DNA of 64,000 nt from Camellia lanceoleosa (lineage: Eukaryota > Streptophyta > Magnoliopsida > Ericales > Theaceae). The notes under the pieces are model-generated. The model was given only the letters and a program-made list of their open reading frames with translations. It ran no database searches and was not told the origin of the DNA. Where the stretch lies: assembly GCA_025200525.1 (NCBI GenBank), contig CM045767.1, positions 116,930,021 to 116,994,020 on the forward strand, given 5' to 3'. This document shows positions 55,859-64,000 of this stretch, one piece after another. A program made the position numbers and the translations under genes. Numbering within the stretch: the first letter of the stretch is position 1; each line of letters starts with the position of its first letter.

Positions 55859-56580
55859 TTGAATTTAGCAAGGACACCTGTAGTCATCAGGTTTTATTTA
55901 TCGAAAAATAAAGGTGATGCAGTGTCTCAGTTAAAATACTCCCAAATCATTGGAAGCCTAAAGTACCAAATGAATTGTACTCGTCATATAGCTTATGCTA
56001 TCAAGAAATTGAGTAGGTACACTAGTAACCGGAGAAGACCATTGAAAGCGATCATTCGGGTTCTTAGATATCTAAGATTCACCGTGATCATGGTTTGAAC
56101 TTTACTCGATATCGGCGATACTTGAAGGTTATTGTGATGCCAATTGGATATCGGATACTAAAGATTCAAAATCCACAAGTGGATATGTCTTTACTCTAGG
56201 AGGGCGCTTTGTTTCTTGGAAGTCCACGAAACAAACTTGCATTACACGTTCCACAATGGAATCAGTTTATTGCTTTAGACAAAGCGGTGAAGAAGCGAGA
56301 ATGGCCGTCACTTCTTAGAAGACATTCAATGTGGCCAAAACACATGCGACTATTCGCATTCATTGTGATAGTCAATCGCAATAGGCGAGACGCGAGAATC
56401 ATATGTATAACGGTGAAGTCACGACATATTAAATGCGTCGACATAATACCGTTAAGCGGTTGTTGTCAAGCGGAATAATCTCAATAGATTATATAAAATC
56501 TAAAGAGAATATTGCGGATCCGTTTACAAAAGGTTTGACAAAAGAGCTAGTGTATAGTTCATCGAAGGGAATGGGATTCA
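55859..56580 (+). pseudogene. Copia RT end and RNase H remnants
   Basis: 55859-56098 encodes the RT-RNase H connection (LKYSQIIGSLKYQMNCTRHI, KKLSRYTSNRRRPL). RNase H blocks follow in shifting frames: [20 protein letters not shown] near 56130 and WKSTKQT near 56218, then ENIADPFTKGL-like near 56510. Many single-base gaps. Confidence 0.65.
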
Positions 56581-57194
56581 AGCCTATTACATAAGAGTCG
56601 TCATAATGGTAACCCCACTTATATAATAGGAGATACCAAGAACAAAGTTCAAAGGGACAACTAAGTTATGTATGGCTCACGAAATCACCAAGGGATTAAA
56701 ATTCCTACTCATTCCTATGGTGAGAGTGATATCTGCAACATATGTTGTCTGCAGGGGCATAAGGATAAGCTTTGCTTTTAATGATTACTTATATCTTGAT
56801 TAAGGCATAACATCAAGACGAGTATAAGAAGATACTCACAATAAGAATCACCTATATGAGTGTTGAACGGGGCGGTTCTATGAGAATGAAAGAGGCTACA
56901 TTCTCTAGAAACACTCATGAAAACCGAGGCGTTCAAGGCCAAAATGAACACAACGGTGAGAACCACGATGTGTTAGAAAATATTTTGTGTGAAATCTATT
57001 GTCTTGGCTTACACAATTTGAACAATTCAAGGCATCACGTCCATTGGTTAGCCAAGAAGTCCGATAGGTTATCACTAGGGAAGGTTCAAGGCGAAAACTA
57101 CCTATCCCGATGCAAGATATTTTCGACTTATGCTCTTTCGTTAAGTCGCATATTGTTGCATTTCGTTGTCATCTAATTCCATTCATGTGGGGAT
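56581..57194 (+). other. Copia 3' untranslated part and polypurine tract
   Basis: No ORF of a known family. Ends CATTCATGTGGGGAT, a polypurine tract abutting the 3' LTR. Confidence 0.6.
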
Positions 57195-58467
57195 TGTTGG
57201 AAATGGTTATAAATTCAGGTAAAACCGAATTTTATCCTTAGTTTGGTCTAATTTTTAGGTGGGCCCGTGCGTTTTACGGGTCAAAGTGGTAACGTTCTAT
57301 GCGTCGTGATTCACGTGGTATATTTGGTTGCTCAAAACCATTACGAAAGTGAATGGGAAATTGAAGCCAAAGTGTGCTCCATGGAAATGGAGTTTTGGTG
57401 GAAATTCCTTATGGTTTGAATAAGGATTGTCCCACATTGATTTGATGGGAGGTTTTGAAAGGGTTTATAAGGTTTGGGTTTGGTACTTGGGGTGTGCCCC
57501 AAGAGGTACCCAAGTGTTTTTGAGGGAGAGATTATGGGCAAAATGGGCTAGACCCATTGGACTCAAAAATCACCACCTGTGCATGCCTTGCCGTCCGTCC
57601 GTCCGGGCTGTGTGGTGTGGTTGGGCTTGTTCAACTCGATACTAATCTTTTTGGGCCAAAAACATTTGAAATTAATTTTATTAATTCAAATTAAACTGGT
57701 TTGGTTTTATTGTGCATCCAAACAAGGCCCTTCCCGAAATAAACAGGTTTGGTATTAAAGTTCATCCAAACAGGGCCCTTCCCGTTTTTAAACAGAAATA
57801 AACTGGTTTGGTTTTATCGCGCACCCAAACAGGGCCCTTCCTAGTTTTATTATCTGTTTAATTTGTAACCCAACAGATTCAATTCTGTTTGAATTCAAAG
57901 CCAACAGGTATCATACCTGTTCAATTCAAAACCAAGAGCCACCTTTAAATCTATAAATAGGACAACCCTCATTTGGATTTTAAAAACTCTAATTTTCGTT
58001 CTTCATGATTCTGAAACATCCTCTTCATTTTGCTGCATTTTATTTCTGAGAGAAAGAGTGTAAACACTTAGTGTGTTCGTAAGGCAAACAATTTGTAGTG
58101 CTGCTATTGTTTGTAGTAGATCATTTTATCCTGGGAGATAGACGTCCAAATTCTGAAAGCACCATGGAGAGGACGAATCATCTTAAGGACACGATGTCAA
58201 ACCTTGGACTTGATCAGTTTTATTTTGAAGAAATTAAATCAAGTAAGTTCTTTATTTATTATTCTGTTTTTATTATTTATTTAAATAAGATTTTAATTTT
58301 GTTTTTGTAACAAAATAAAATCTGGTTTTATTTATTTATTTATTATTTCAAGTTTGATTTTTGTAATCAAACATATACTCTCCTTTTCTTTATTTCTTTA
58401 AATTCTAATTGTTGTTTTGTACACAATAGAATTAAATCTTTTAAATACAGTGAAGATTGTTCTAACA
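57195..58467 (+). repeat. Copia 3' LTR, 1273 bp
   Basis: Same termini as the 5' LTR; TATAAATAG at 57952-57960. Differs mainly by short insertions/deletions (for example GTGGGCCCCGTGCG versus GTGGGCCCGTGCG) and in the simple-repeat tract. Confidence 0.9.
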
Positions 58468-58472
58468 GTTTC

Positions 58473-58752
58473 AAGTAGATCGTCATTGTAAACCTCTTCG
58501 AGGCTGAGTTTGGATCATTGTAAGTGTTCATTTTAATGAAATACTTCCATTGTTCTTCATATTAACTGTTATTTCTCTTAATTTCTTCTAAGTCAAGCCA
58601 CCAGTAAAAGTCCTCTTCATTGAAATTTGAAAGAACTAAAACACAATCGTCTGATAATTGGTTGGCAATTATAATTTCTGTAAGGGCTGATTGATCCTTG
58701 CTGGCACGCTCGCATTTACAAAAATACCCTTCGAAAAGCCAAAAAGCCAACA
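58473..58752 (+). repeat. 3' LTR of Tat element 3, second part
   Basis: Resumes AAGTAGATCGTCATTGTAAAC after the copia target site and ends AAAAAGCCAACA at 58752. Together with 51080-51563 it gives a 764-bp canonical LTR, equal to the 5' LTR within 1 bp. Confidence 0.9.
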
Positions 58753-59701
58753 TAAATATTATGATAATTTAAGTCTTATTTAAGATTTTTTTAAATTAAT
58801 AAATTTTATTTAGTAAAATTAAAAATATTATCATTCTTTTTAATTTTTAAACTTAATAATATTATCAATTTTTGTATAGTAATGTTTCAAATAATTATTT
58901 CACTTACTGATGGAAAAAAAAATAGAGTATAAGATTAAATATTTTTGTCCTTTTACTTATTAGTTTAACTCAACTATCCAATAAAACCAAGAATATTATT
59001 AATTTTTTTTTAGTTTTAAAACTGAAAATATTATTAATTTTTTCATTTTTCATTTTTTTTTCAATTTTGCACATCAATGTTTCATTATCATACTCTTTTA
59101 TAGACACAATGTTTAATTTTGCATAAAAAAATAAGAAAAATGATTTGTGGCTCTAAAACTGCTGGCACTAATTTCATGTTTTGGTAACTTTGTTTTTTTT
59201 TTTTTTTTACCTGATATAGAAATTAGTGCCATTAGTGCTCAACAAATTAGTGCCACAAATCACAACTGAAAAAATAATTCAATTTTTTCAAATATTAGTT
59301 AGCTTTTTTTTTTACACATAATTTTTTATTTTTAAAAATTTTTCAATTTGAAAGTTAATATTTTAAAATTTTAAAAATCAAAATAAATGTCAAATTATCA
59401 TATTCCTTTATAGATAATGAAAAATGATAAACAATCATTGTTTGAAGGTTAATTCTGACTATTAAAAATTCAATGAGACTCGAAAATCTAAAAAATCTTA
59501 ATTAAAAATTAATAAGGTATAATTTATAAATTAGAACTCGTGTGTAAATATTTCAATTTATTTTTTTAAAAAAAACATGAATAATAATAAAATAGTATAA
59601 AAGAGATTTTAAAAAAAAAGTATAAAGATTTCCGTTCTAAAAATCTCACCACTAAATTATTATAATAAATCATCAATATCACTCACTAAAATATTAACAT
59701 A
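58753..59701. other. AT-rich host DNA with a small MITE
   Basis: No gene. A possible MITE at 59141-59262 has TGATTTGTGGC at its left and GCCACAAATCA at its right (11-bp inverted repeat), with the phrase GGCACTAATTTC also inverted inside. The region adjoins the 3' end of the SRC2-like gene. Confidence 0.5.
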
Positions 59702-60427
59702 TTAAAAATACAGGATTTCACATATCACCATCATCATCATATCATCATCAAACTGATTGGCTTGATCATCATCGGCCTGATCATCATCATCAAACTGATT
59801 GGCTTGATCATCATTGACCTGAGCATTACTACCATAATTGACTTGGTTTTGCAGTGTCTGTGGCTCACTTGTATAATAACTCTGCCAGTAGTTAACTTCA
59901 ACTTGGACCTCCAACGCTACATCTGCTGGTGGTGGTGGTGGTGGTGGTGGTGGTGGCTGCCACTGCGGAGCCGATTGTTGCGGTCCCAATTGACAATTTG
60001 GGTTCCCAAATTCGAAATAGAAGTCTACAAAGCCATGCGTCTCCCTAGACAACGTCATAACTGGGTACCGGACCGCCTGAAAAGCGGTCCTCTTACCAGA
60101 TATCATGGCGAGGAGGGAATTGATGGGGACACTGACTCGGCCGATGAATTTGTCACCCAAGGTTCGACGGCAATGGAAGTTGAAATTGAGATAGAGGAGG
60201 TTGTTTTGGAAAGATGGGTCATGGAGTTTGAAATCCATGACAGTGTTCCATCTAGGATTGTTGTTTCCTTCCATATTGACATGGGTTGTGAACTCCGTGT
60301 TATAACCAATTGGAGGGCCATCGGAGATGGAGACAACGGCATAGACTTTCATCCTGCCGAAGAGCCTGATGTCTTCTAGTTCTGTTGCAGAAAGGTTAGT
60401 GATCACAAATGGTCTCAAGTGTTCCAT
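59702..60427 (-). CDS. SRC2-like C2-domain protein
   Basis: Intact single-exon ORF of 241 aa, start MEHLRPFVITNLSATELEDI. Residues ~5-135 form a C2 domain of the SRC2 type: LEDIRLFGRMKVYAVVSI, NNNPRWNTVMDFKL (the TNPxWN-like block), LGDKFIGRVSVPI and HGFVDFYFEF. Then a linker, ten consecutive Pro at 158-167, and a C-terminal acidic tail with two copies of DDQANQFDDD (206-215, 220-229). SRC2-like proteins are plant Ca2+/membrane-associated proteins linked to cold and immunity responses. The classic Asp ligands are not obvious here, so Ca2+ binding is uncertain. The last ten residues (MMMMVICEILYF) are unusual. The only clearly intact host gene here. Confidence 0.85.
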   Translation of the reverse strand: MEHLRPFVITNLSATELEDIRLFGRMKVYAVVSISDGPPIGYNTEFTTHVNMEGNNNPRWNTVMDFKLHDPSFQNNLLYLNFNFHCRRTLGDKFIGRVSVPINSLLAMISGKRTAFQAVRYPVMTLSRETHGFVDFYFEFGNPNCQLGPQQSAPQWQPPPPPPPPPPADVALEVQVEVNYWQSYYTSEPQTLQNQVNYGSNAQVNDDQANQFDDDDQADDDQANQFDDDMMMMVICEILYF

Positions 60428-61362
60428 TTTTGAGAGAGAATGTTTGATTGAATGAATGAATGGGAGAGATACGGAGAGAAAGAGACTTAGGTCTCGTTTG
60501 GCAAGTGTACTTTCAGTTAAAAAGTCAAAAAGTTATTAAAAAAGTCAAAAAGTCAATAACTTATAAAAAAAGTTGAAGTTTTTTTTTTCTTTACTTTTTG
60601 CACATATCTTCGTAAAAAATTAAAAAATCATCCCCAACATACTAATTTTTTTAAACTTATATTTTGATCAAATAAGCAAAAAAAATTACTAAATTAATCT
60701 ATTCCAGAATGAGACGTTAGTGTTGAATTTATATAAGTTGAAGTGGCTTGGAAAATGAAGACTTGATAAAAATTATGGGATGACTTTTTTGTTTTTCCTT
60801 GAGGAGACGAATTCAAATTATTGAATATAAAAGTTATGGGAAATTACGAAAATAACCCTAAGATTTGATCCTTTTAACAAATTAAACCCTTAGTTTTTAA
60901 TTTTATCAATTTAAATTTAAAATTTTTGATTTATTTTCAATTTAAATTATTACTTATTTTCGTTAAGCAAAATAAAATAAAATAAAAACATTTTACTCAT
61001 TAAACTCAATAAAAAATGATATTTTAGACATTTTATATATAGTTATATAATAACTAAAATATTCTTTTTCTTTTGATTTACTTAATAAAATAGGTGAATA
61101 GTTTAGATTGAAATCAAATCAAAATTTTGAAATTTAAATTAACAAAATTACAAATTAAAAATTTATTTTATTATAAGTTTCAATTTTTTTTTTTTTTTGG
61201 TGTGGTAATTATCTCTAAAAATTAAAATATGATATAAGGATGCAATAGGCTTTCACCCAATACGTAATAGTAATGATATAGCTTACATATAGAGGATAAA
61301 ATATCCAAATTCATGGAGTCTGGATCTTCTGCCATACTTTCTTGCCGTGGTCCCTGCTGTGG

Positions 61363-61384
61363 TAAAAAACGACGTCGTTTTTTA
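61363..61384. repeat. 22-bp perfect palindrome, ACGACGTCGT core
   Basis: T-A6-CGACGTCG-T6-A; the core contains ACGT, the bZIP-type core. It lies 0.9 kb upstream of the SRC2-like start, and upstream of the GRF gene. Function unknown. Confidence 0.8.
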
Positions 61385-62140
61385 ACCATTTTTTTTAATT
61401 TATTTTTCTCTCATTTCTTATATGTTGCTTCAGCCTTTGTTGTCTGGTATTGAACCCTAGTGAGATGAATAGAGAATAGAGGTGACTACAGGGAGGAGAG
61501 GAAAGGCAGCGGTGAGGCGAGGGGAAGCGGCAGGCGACAGCGACGAGGTCCGTTCGTCTTCATTCTCATTTTTCTCCCTTCGTCCCTTCGTGTTTTTTTA
61601 CTTTTTTTTATATGATTTTGTTGCCAGTAGATGCTTTTGATTTATGTTGAGTTTGATGGATTTCCTGTTAAAACAGATTTGGTGTTATTTCTGTTCAATT
61701 TTTTCCCAATTTTTGTTTGTGTTAATCTATTGATTTGGTGTTTCTAGAATAATGATGGATTTGTTTGTGTTAATCTGTTCATTTGTTTGTGTTAATCTAT
61801 TAATCTGTTGATGGATTTGTTTTATTCCCAATTTATTGAACAAATTCGGTTTTTCATCATGTTTGTCCAACAGTATGAAGAAACATTGAAGAAATCCATC
61901 CTTAATCTGGGTTATAAATTGAACAAATGCATCAACAGTATGAAGAAACATTTGTCCAATTTTCCTTAATTTGGGTTCCACAGAATGATTGTGTTAATCT
62001 GTTGACTATTATGTATACCACATTACTATTAAAAATGATTTTTTTTTTCCTTTTATTTGACACTTTTGACACAGAATGATTGAAGAATTCATTTTGACAC
62101 AGAATGATTGAGGAATTCAATTTTAAAAGGAATACCACAT

Positions 62141-62660
62141 GATTCAAATTTTTTTCCTTTTACATGGAAACAGAATGATTGAGGAATTCAATTTTTGACA
62201 CTTTTGGACTCTGTTGACTCTTTGAGTTTTGAAAATGAATGGTTGAGTCCTGAATTTGGTCTGGACCAATATAGATCAAATAATTTTTTAGCAGGACTAC
62301 CCTGTTTGATCTAAGAGAGACATGATTCAGATTTTTTTCCTTTTATATGGCAACAGAATGATTGAGGAATTCAACTTTTGACACTTTTGGACTCTGTTAA
62401 CTCTTTGAGTTCTGAAAATGAATGGTTGAGTCCTGAATTTGGTCTGGACCAATATAGATCAAATAATTTCTTTGGACAAGGACTGTTTGACAGTAGGACT
62501 ATTTGATCAATATTGGACCAATATAGACCAATACATGATTCAGCAGGACTTGGACTGTTTGACAGCAGGACTATTTGATCAATATTGGACCAATATAGAG
62601 CAAGACATGATTCAGCAGGACTGTTTGATCTATATTGGTCCCATTGTCTTTGAACAAGGA
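62141..62660. repeat. Tandem duplications upstream of the GRF pseudogene
   Basis: A ~182-bp unit beginning GATTCAAATTTTTTTCC (62141) is repeated at 62323 (GATTCAGATTTTTTTCC). Both contain GAATGATTGAGGAATTCAA and GAATGGTTGAGTCCTGAATT. Then a ~75-bp unit (TTTGATCAATATTGGACCAA with GCAGGACT) is repeated two to three times at 62478-62640. Confidence 0.75.
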
Positions 62661-63086
62661 GAAAATCTCCTTTCATTTCAAGCAACAAAATAATGTGAAC
62701 CAAACAGGGCAGTTGCTTGTGTCAAAAAAAAGAAAAAGAAAACATGAATAATGACAATGGTTATTGAAAACATGAATAAACAAGGCAGTTGCTTGTGTCA
62801 TACAAAACATGAATAATGACAATGCATGTAAACAACAGTGTGCTATTTTACTGGTTTGAACATGAACTATGTATATGAACTAGGAATGAACATGAACTAT
62901 GTATATGACTAGGATGAACATGAACATGAAAATAACATTAAGAATGAACATGAACATGAAAATGACAATGTTTAGTAGACAAATGGTTATTATATCATTG
63001 ATTAGTGTTTTATTTTTCATCTTTGTTTGAATGTTGTCTTAAGTTGTAATGGACTGATTGTATCATAAAATGCTCTTACTAGGATC

Positions 63087-63461
63087 ATGTCAATGGGTTC
63101 AAACATTGATACTGGATATTTGCAAAATAGAAGATGCAATTGTGGAAAAAAAGCTGCAGTGTTCATATCATAATCAGAGAAAAATCCAGGGAGGCTATAT
63201 TTCAAGTGTGCAGATAGGATGTGCGAATACTTTGGGTGGGGAGCGGCTTCGACTGGGAATGCATCAACTATCCAAAGGAAAAGTAAAGCCAGTCATATGA
63301 AGAATGAAGATGAGAAAGGCTATAATTATGATGTTGACAAACTCAATAAAATTATAAATAGATTGGAACGAGTTGAGGCAAACCAAGAAGCTATGAAACT
63401 GTTTATGTTCACAACCATAGTGTTGATTGGTTTTACCATGCTAATAGCACTACTAAATTGA
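63087..63461 (+). pseudogene. GRF-type zinc-finger protein gene with one in-frame stop
   Basis: ATG at 63087 (MSMGSNIDTGYLQNRRCNCG), one frame of 124 codons to TGA at 63459-63461. It has the GRF zinc-finger pattern CNCGKKAAVF, then NPGRLYFKC and MCEYFGWG. A coiled-coil helix (NYDVDKLNKIINRLERVEAN) and a C-terminal hydrophobic segment (LFMFTTIVLIGFTMLIALLN) follow, a common layout of small plant GRF-finger proteins. TAA at 63171-63173 interrupts the finger before SEKNPGR. The frame is otherwise clean. A 3' splice site (CTCTTACTAG) lies just upstream, so an upstream exon may exist. Either a very young pseudogene or one sequence error. Confidence 0.7.
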
Positions 63462-64000
63462 ATGTAACCTTTTAGTTATTTTTTTGGTTTTTTGTTTTTG
63501 TTTTTGTTTTTTTGTTTTTTTTTTTTTTTTTGGTGGATGTATTTGGGTTTTGAATATTGTAAACCTTAAACTATGAATGTTGATATGTAAAGCTTAATAG
63601 AATTACCTATGTTTGACGAATGTGATGCGCTTCTTTTTTGTTTCTGTCAATGACATTACCTGAAATTACCTATGCTTGACGATTTCATTATTTTATAATG
63701 TTGTGGACAGATTTCATTATTTTATATTCTTATTGTTGGTCAGGTCATACTTGTTCTTCACTTGTGAAATCTGTCCAAAAGAAATGAAATCTGTCCACAA
63801 CATAACCTGTCCAAAACAAAGAAATGAAATCTGTCCACAACATAATCTGTCCTTATTTTATATTTGTTCATTCATTATTTTATAAAAGAAATGAAATCTA
63901 TTGCACAGGTTTTGAATTTGTCCACAACATAACACAACCAAATCTGTCCACAACATAACCGAATCTGTCCAAAACATTATAAATCTATCCAAATCTGTCC
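63462..64000. repeat. 3' flank with repeated CTGTCCACAACATAA phrases
   Basis: A T-rich 3' region is followed by many copies of AAATCTGTCCACAACATAA-like units from ~63768 to the window end, in direct orientation. No gene. Confidence 0.65.

Larger units (their letters stand above)
51564..58467 (+). mobile_element. Ty1/copia element, degenerate, nested in the Tat 3' LTR
   Basis: LTRs at 51564-52881 and 57195-58467 (TGTTGGAAATGG...TTCTAACA), flanked by the perfect 5-bp duplication GTTTC (51559-51563 and 58468-58472). The internal region (4.3 kb) holds only integrase-end, RT and RNase H remnants in the copia order (INT before RT). Gag, protease and most of integrase are missing. The 3' LTR is preceded by CATGTGGGGAT, a polypurine tract. 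Confidence 0.9.
34292..58752 (+). mobile_element. Tat-lineage Ty3/gypsy element 3 (plus), most complete copy
   Basis: Order: 5' LTR, primer-binding site, gag, protease, [solo LTR insertion], RT, RNase H, second (archaeal-type) RNase H, integrase, then antisense PMD gene, spacer, antisense ORF A and 3' LTR [interrupted by a copia element]. The dual RNase H and the long 3' region are hallmarks of the Tat lineage. Flanking pentamers TATTT and TAAAT differ at two positions, so the target duplication is uncertain. The coding frames are broken by several stops and frameshifts. LTRs differ by about 17 substitutions in 484 aligned bases (my count), without indels. Confidence 0.88.
60428..63086. other. 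Region between the SRC2-like gene and the GRF pseudogene
   Basis: It includes the SRC2 upstream region (GAGAGA-rich leader at 60430-60485 and a partial MITE-like end near 60491), AT-rich DNA, and a 22-bp palindrome at 61363. A purine-rich stretch (61480-61550) could be the leader exon of the gene at 63087. Tandem repeats occur at 62.1-62.7 kb. No other coding region is supported. Confidence 0.5.

Noticed and set aside
59762..60379. 205-codon plus-strand ORF opposite the SRC2-like gene
   Set aside because: Antisense shadow: its Trp run is the complement of the Pro codons, and the minus frame has a clear C2 domain.
63768..64000. CRISPR-like array from repeated CTGTCCACAACATAA units
   Set aside because: Units are irregular and have no spacers of constant length; the window is eukaryotic. 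A degenerate tandem repeat fits better.

Overview
This window looks like nuclear DNA from a flowering plant, most likely a eudicot. It is AT-rich, contains MITEs with plant-type termini, and carries Ty3/gypsy elements of the Tat lineage, a Ty1/copia element, a CACTA transposon, a hAT element and an integrated caulimovirid (plant pararetrovirus). Only one intact host gene is supported: a C2-domain SRC2-like protein at 59.7-60.4 kb (minus). A GRF-zinc-finger gene with a single in-frame stop lies at 63.1-63.5 kb (plus). Almost everything else is mobile DNA. The species cannot be read from the sequence.

Layout. 0-4.4 kb: host DNA with several non-autonomous DNA transposons (Tourist/PIF-like elements with TAA or TTA target duplications). 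4.4-12.9 kb: rearranged minus-strand Tat element 1. 13.2-23.2 kb: minus-strand Tat element 2, bounded by a perfect 5-bp duplication (CTACT) and interrupted by the left part of an Ogre-like element with a 4.35-kb LTR. 24.1-33.2 kb: a three-level nest, in which a hAT element with a perfect 8-bp duplication (GTTGCATA) contains a CACTA element, which contains a defective caulimovirid copy. 34.3-58.75 kb: plus-strand Tat element 3, the most complete, with a 2-kb solo LTR inserted between protease and RT and a copia element inserted in its 3' LTR. 58.8-64 kb: host DNA.

The three Tat copies share an unusual design. Downstream of pol, the last ~6 kb carries two genes on the strand opposite to gag-pol. 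One encodes a plant mobile domain (PMD, aminotransferase-like) protein and retains a GT-AG intron. The other ('ORF A', ~420-480 aa) matches no family I recognise. All copies are damaged, but both antisense genes are recognisable in every copy, so they are part of the family and not a one-off capture.

The most unusual structures are these. (1) The caulimovirid copy is flanked by inverted copies of its own promoter region, which differ in length by exactly one 26-bp repeat unit. (2) The copia element's presumed primer-binding site is a perfect 19-nt complement of a segment of its own LTR, placed where a tRNA primer would normally anneal, and is followed by a run of repeated hairpins. (3) Tat element 3 has LTRs extended by 123 bp at the U3 end. 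All family names come from motifs read by eye. No database search was run.
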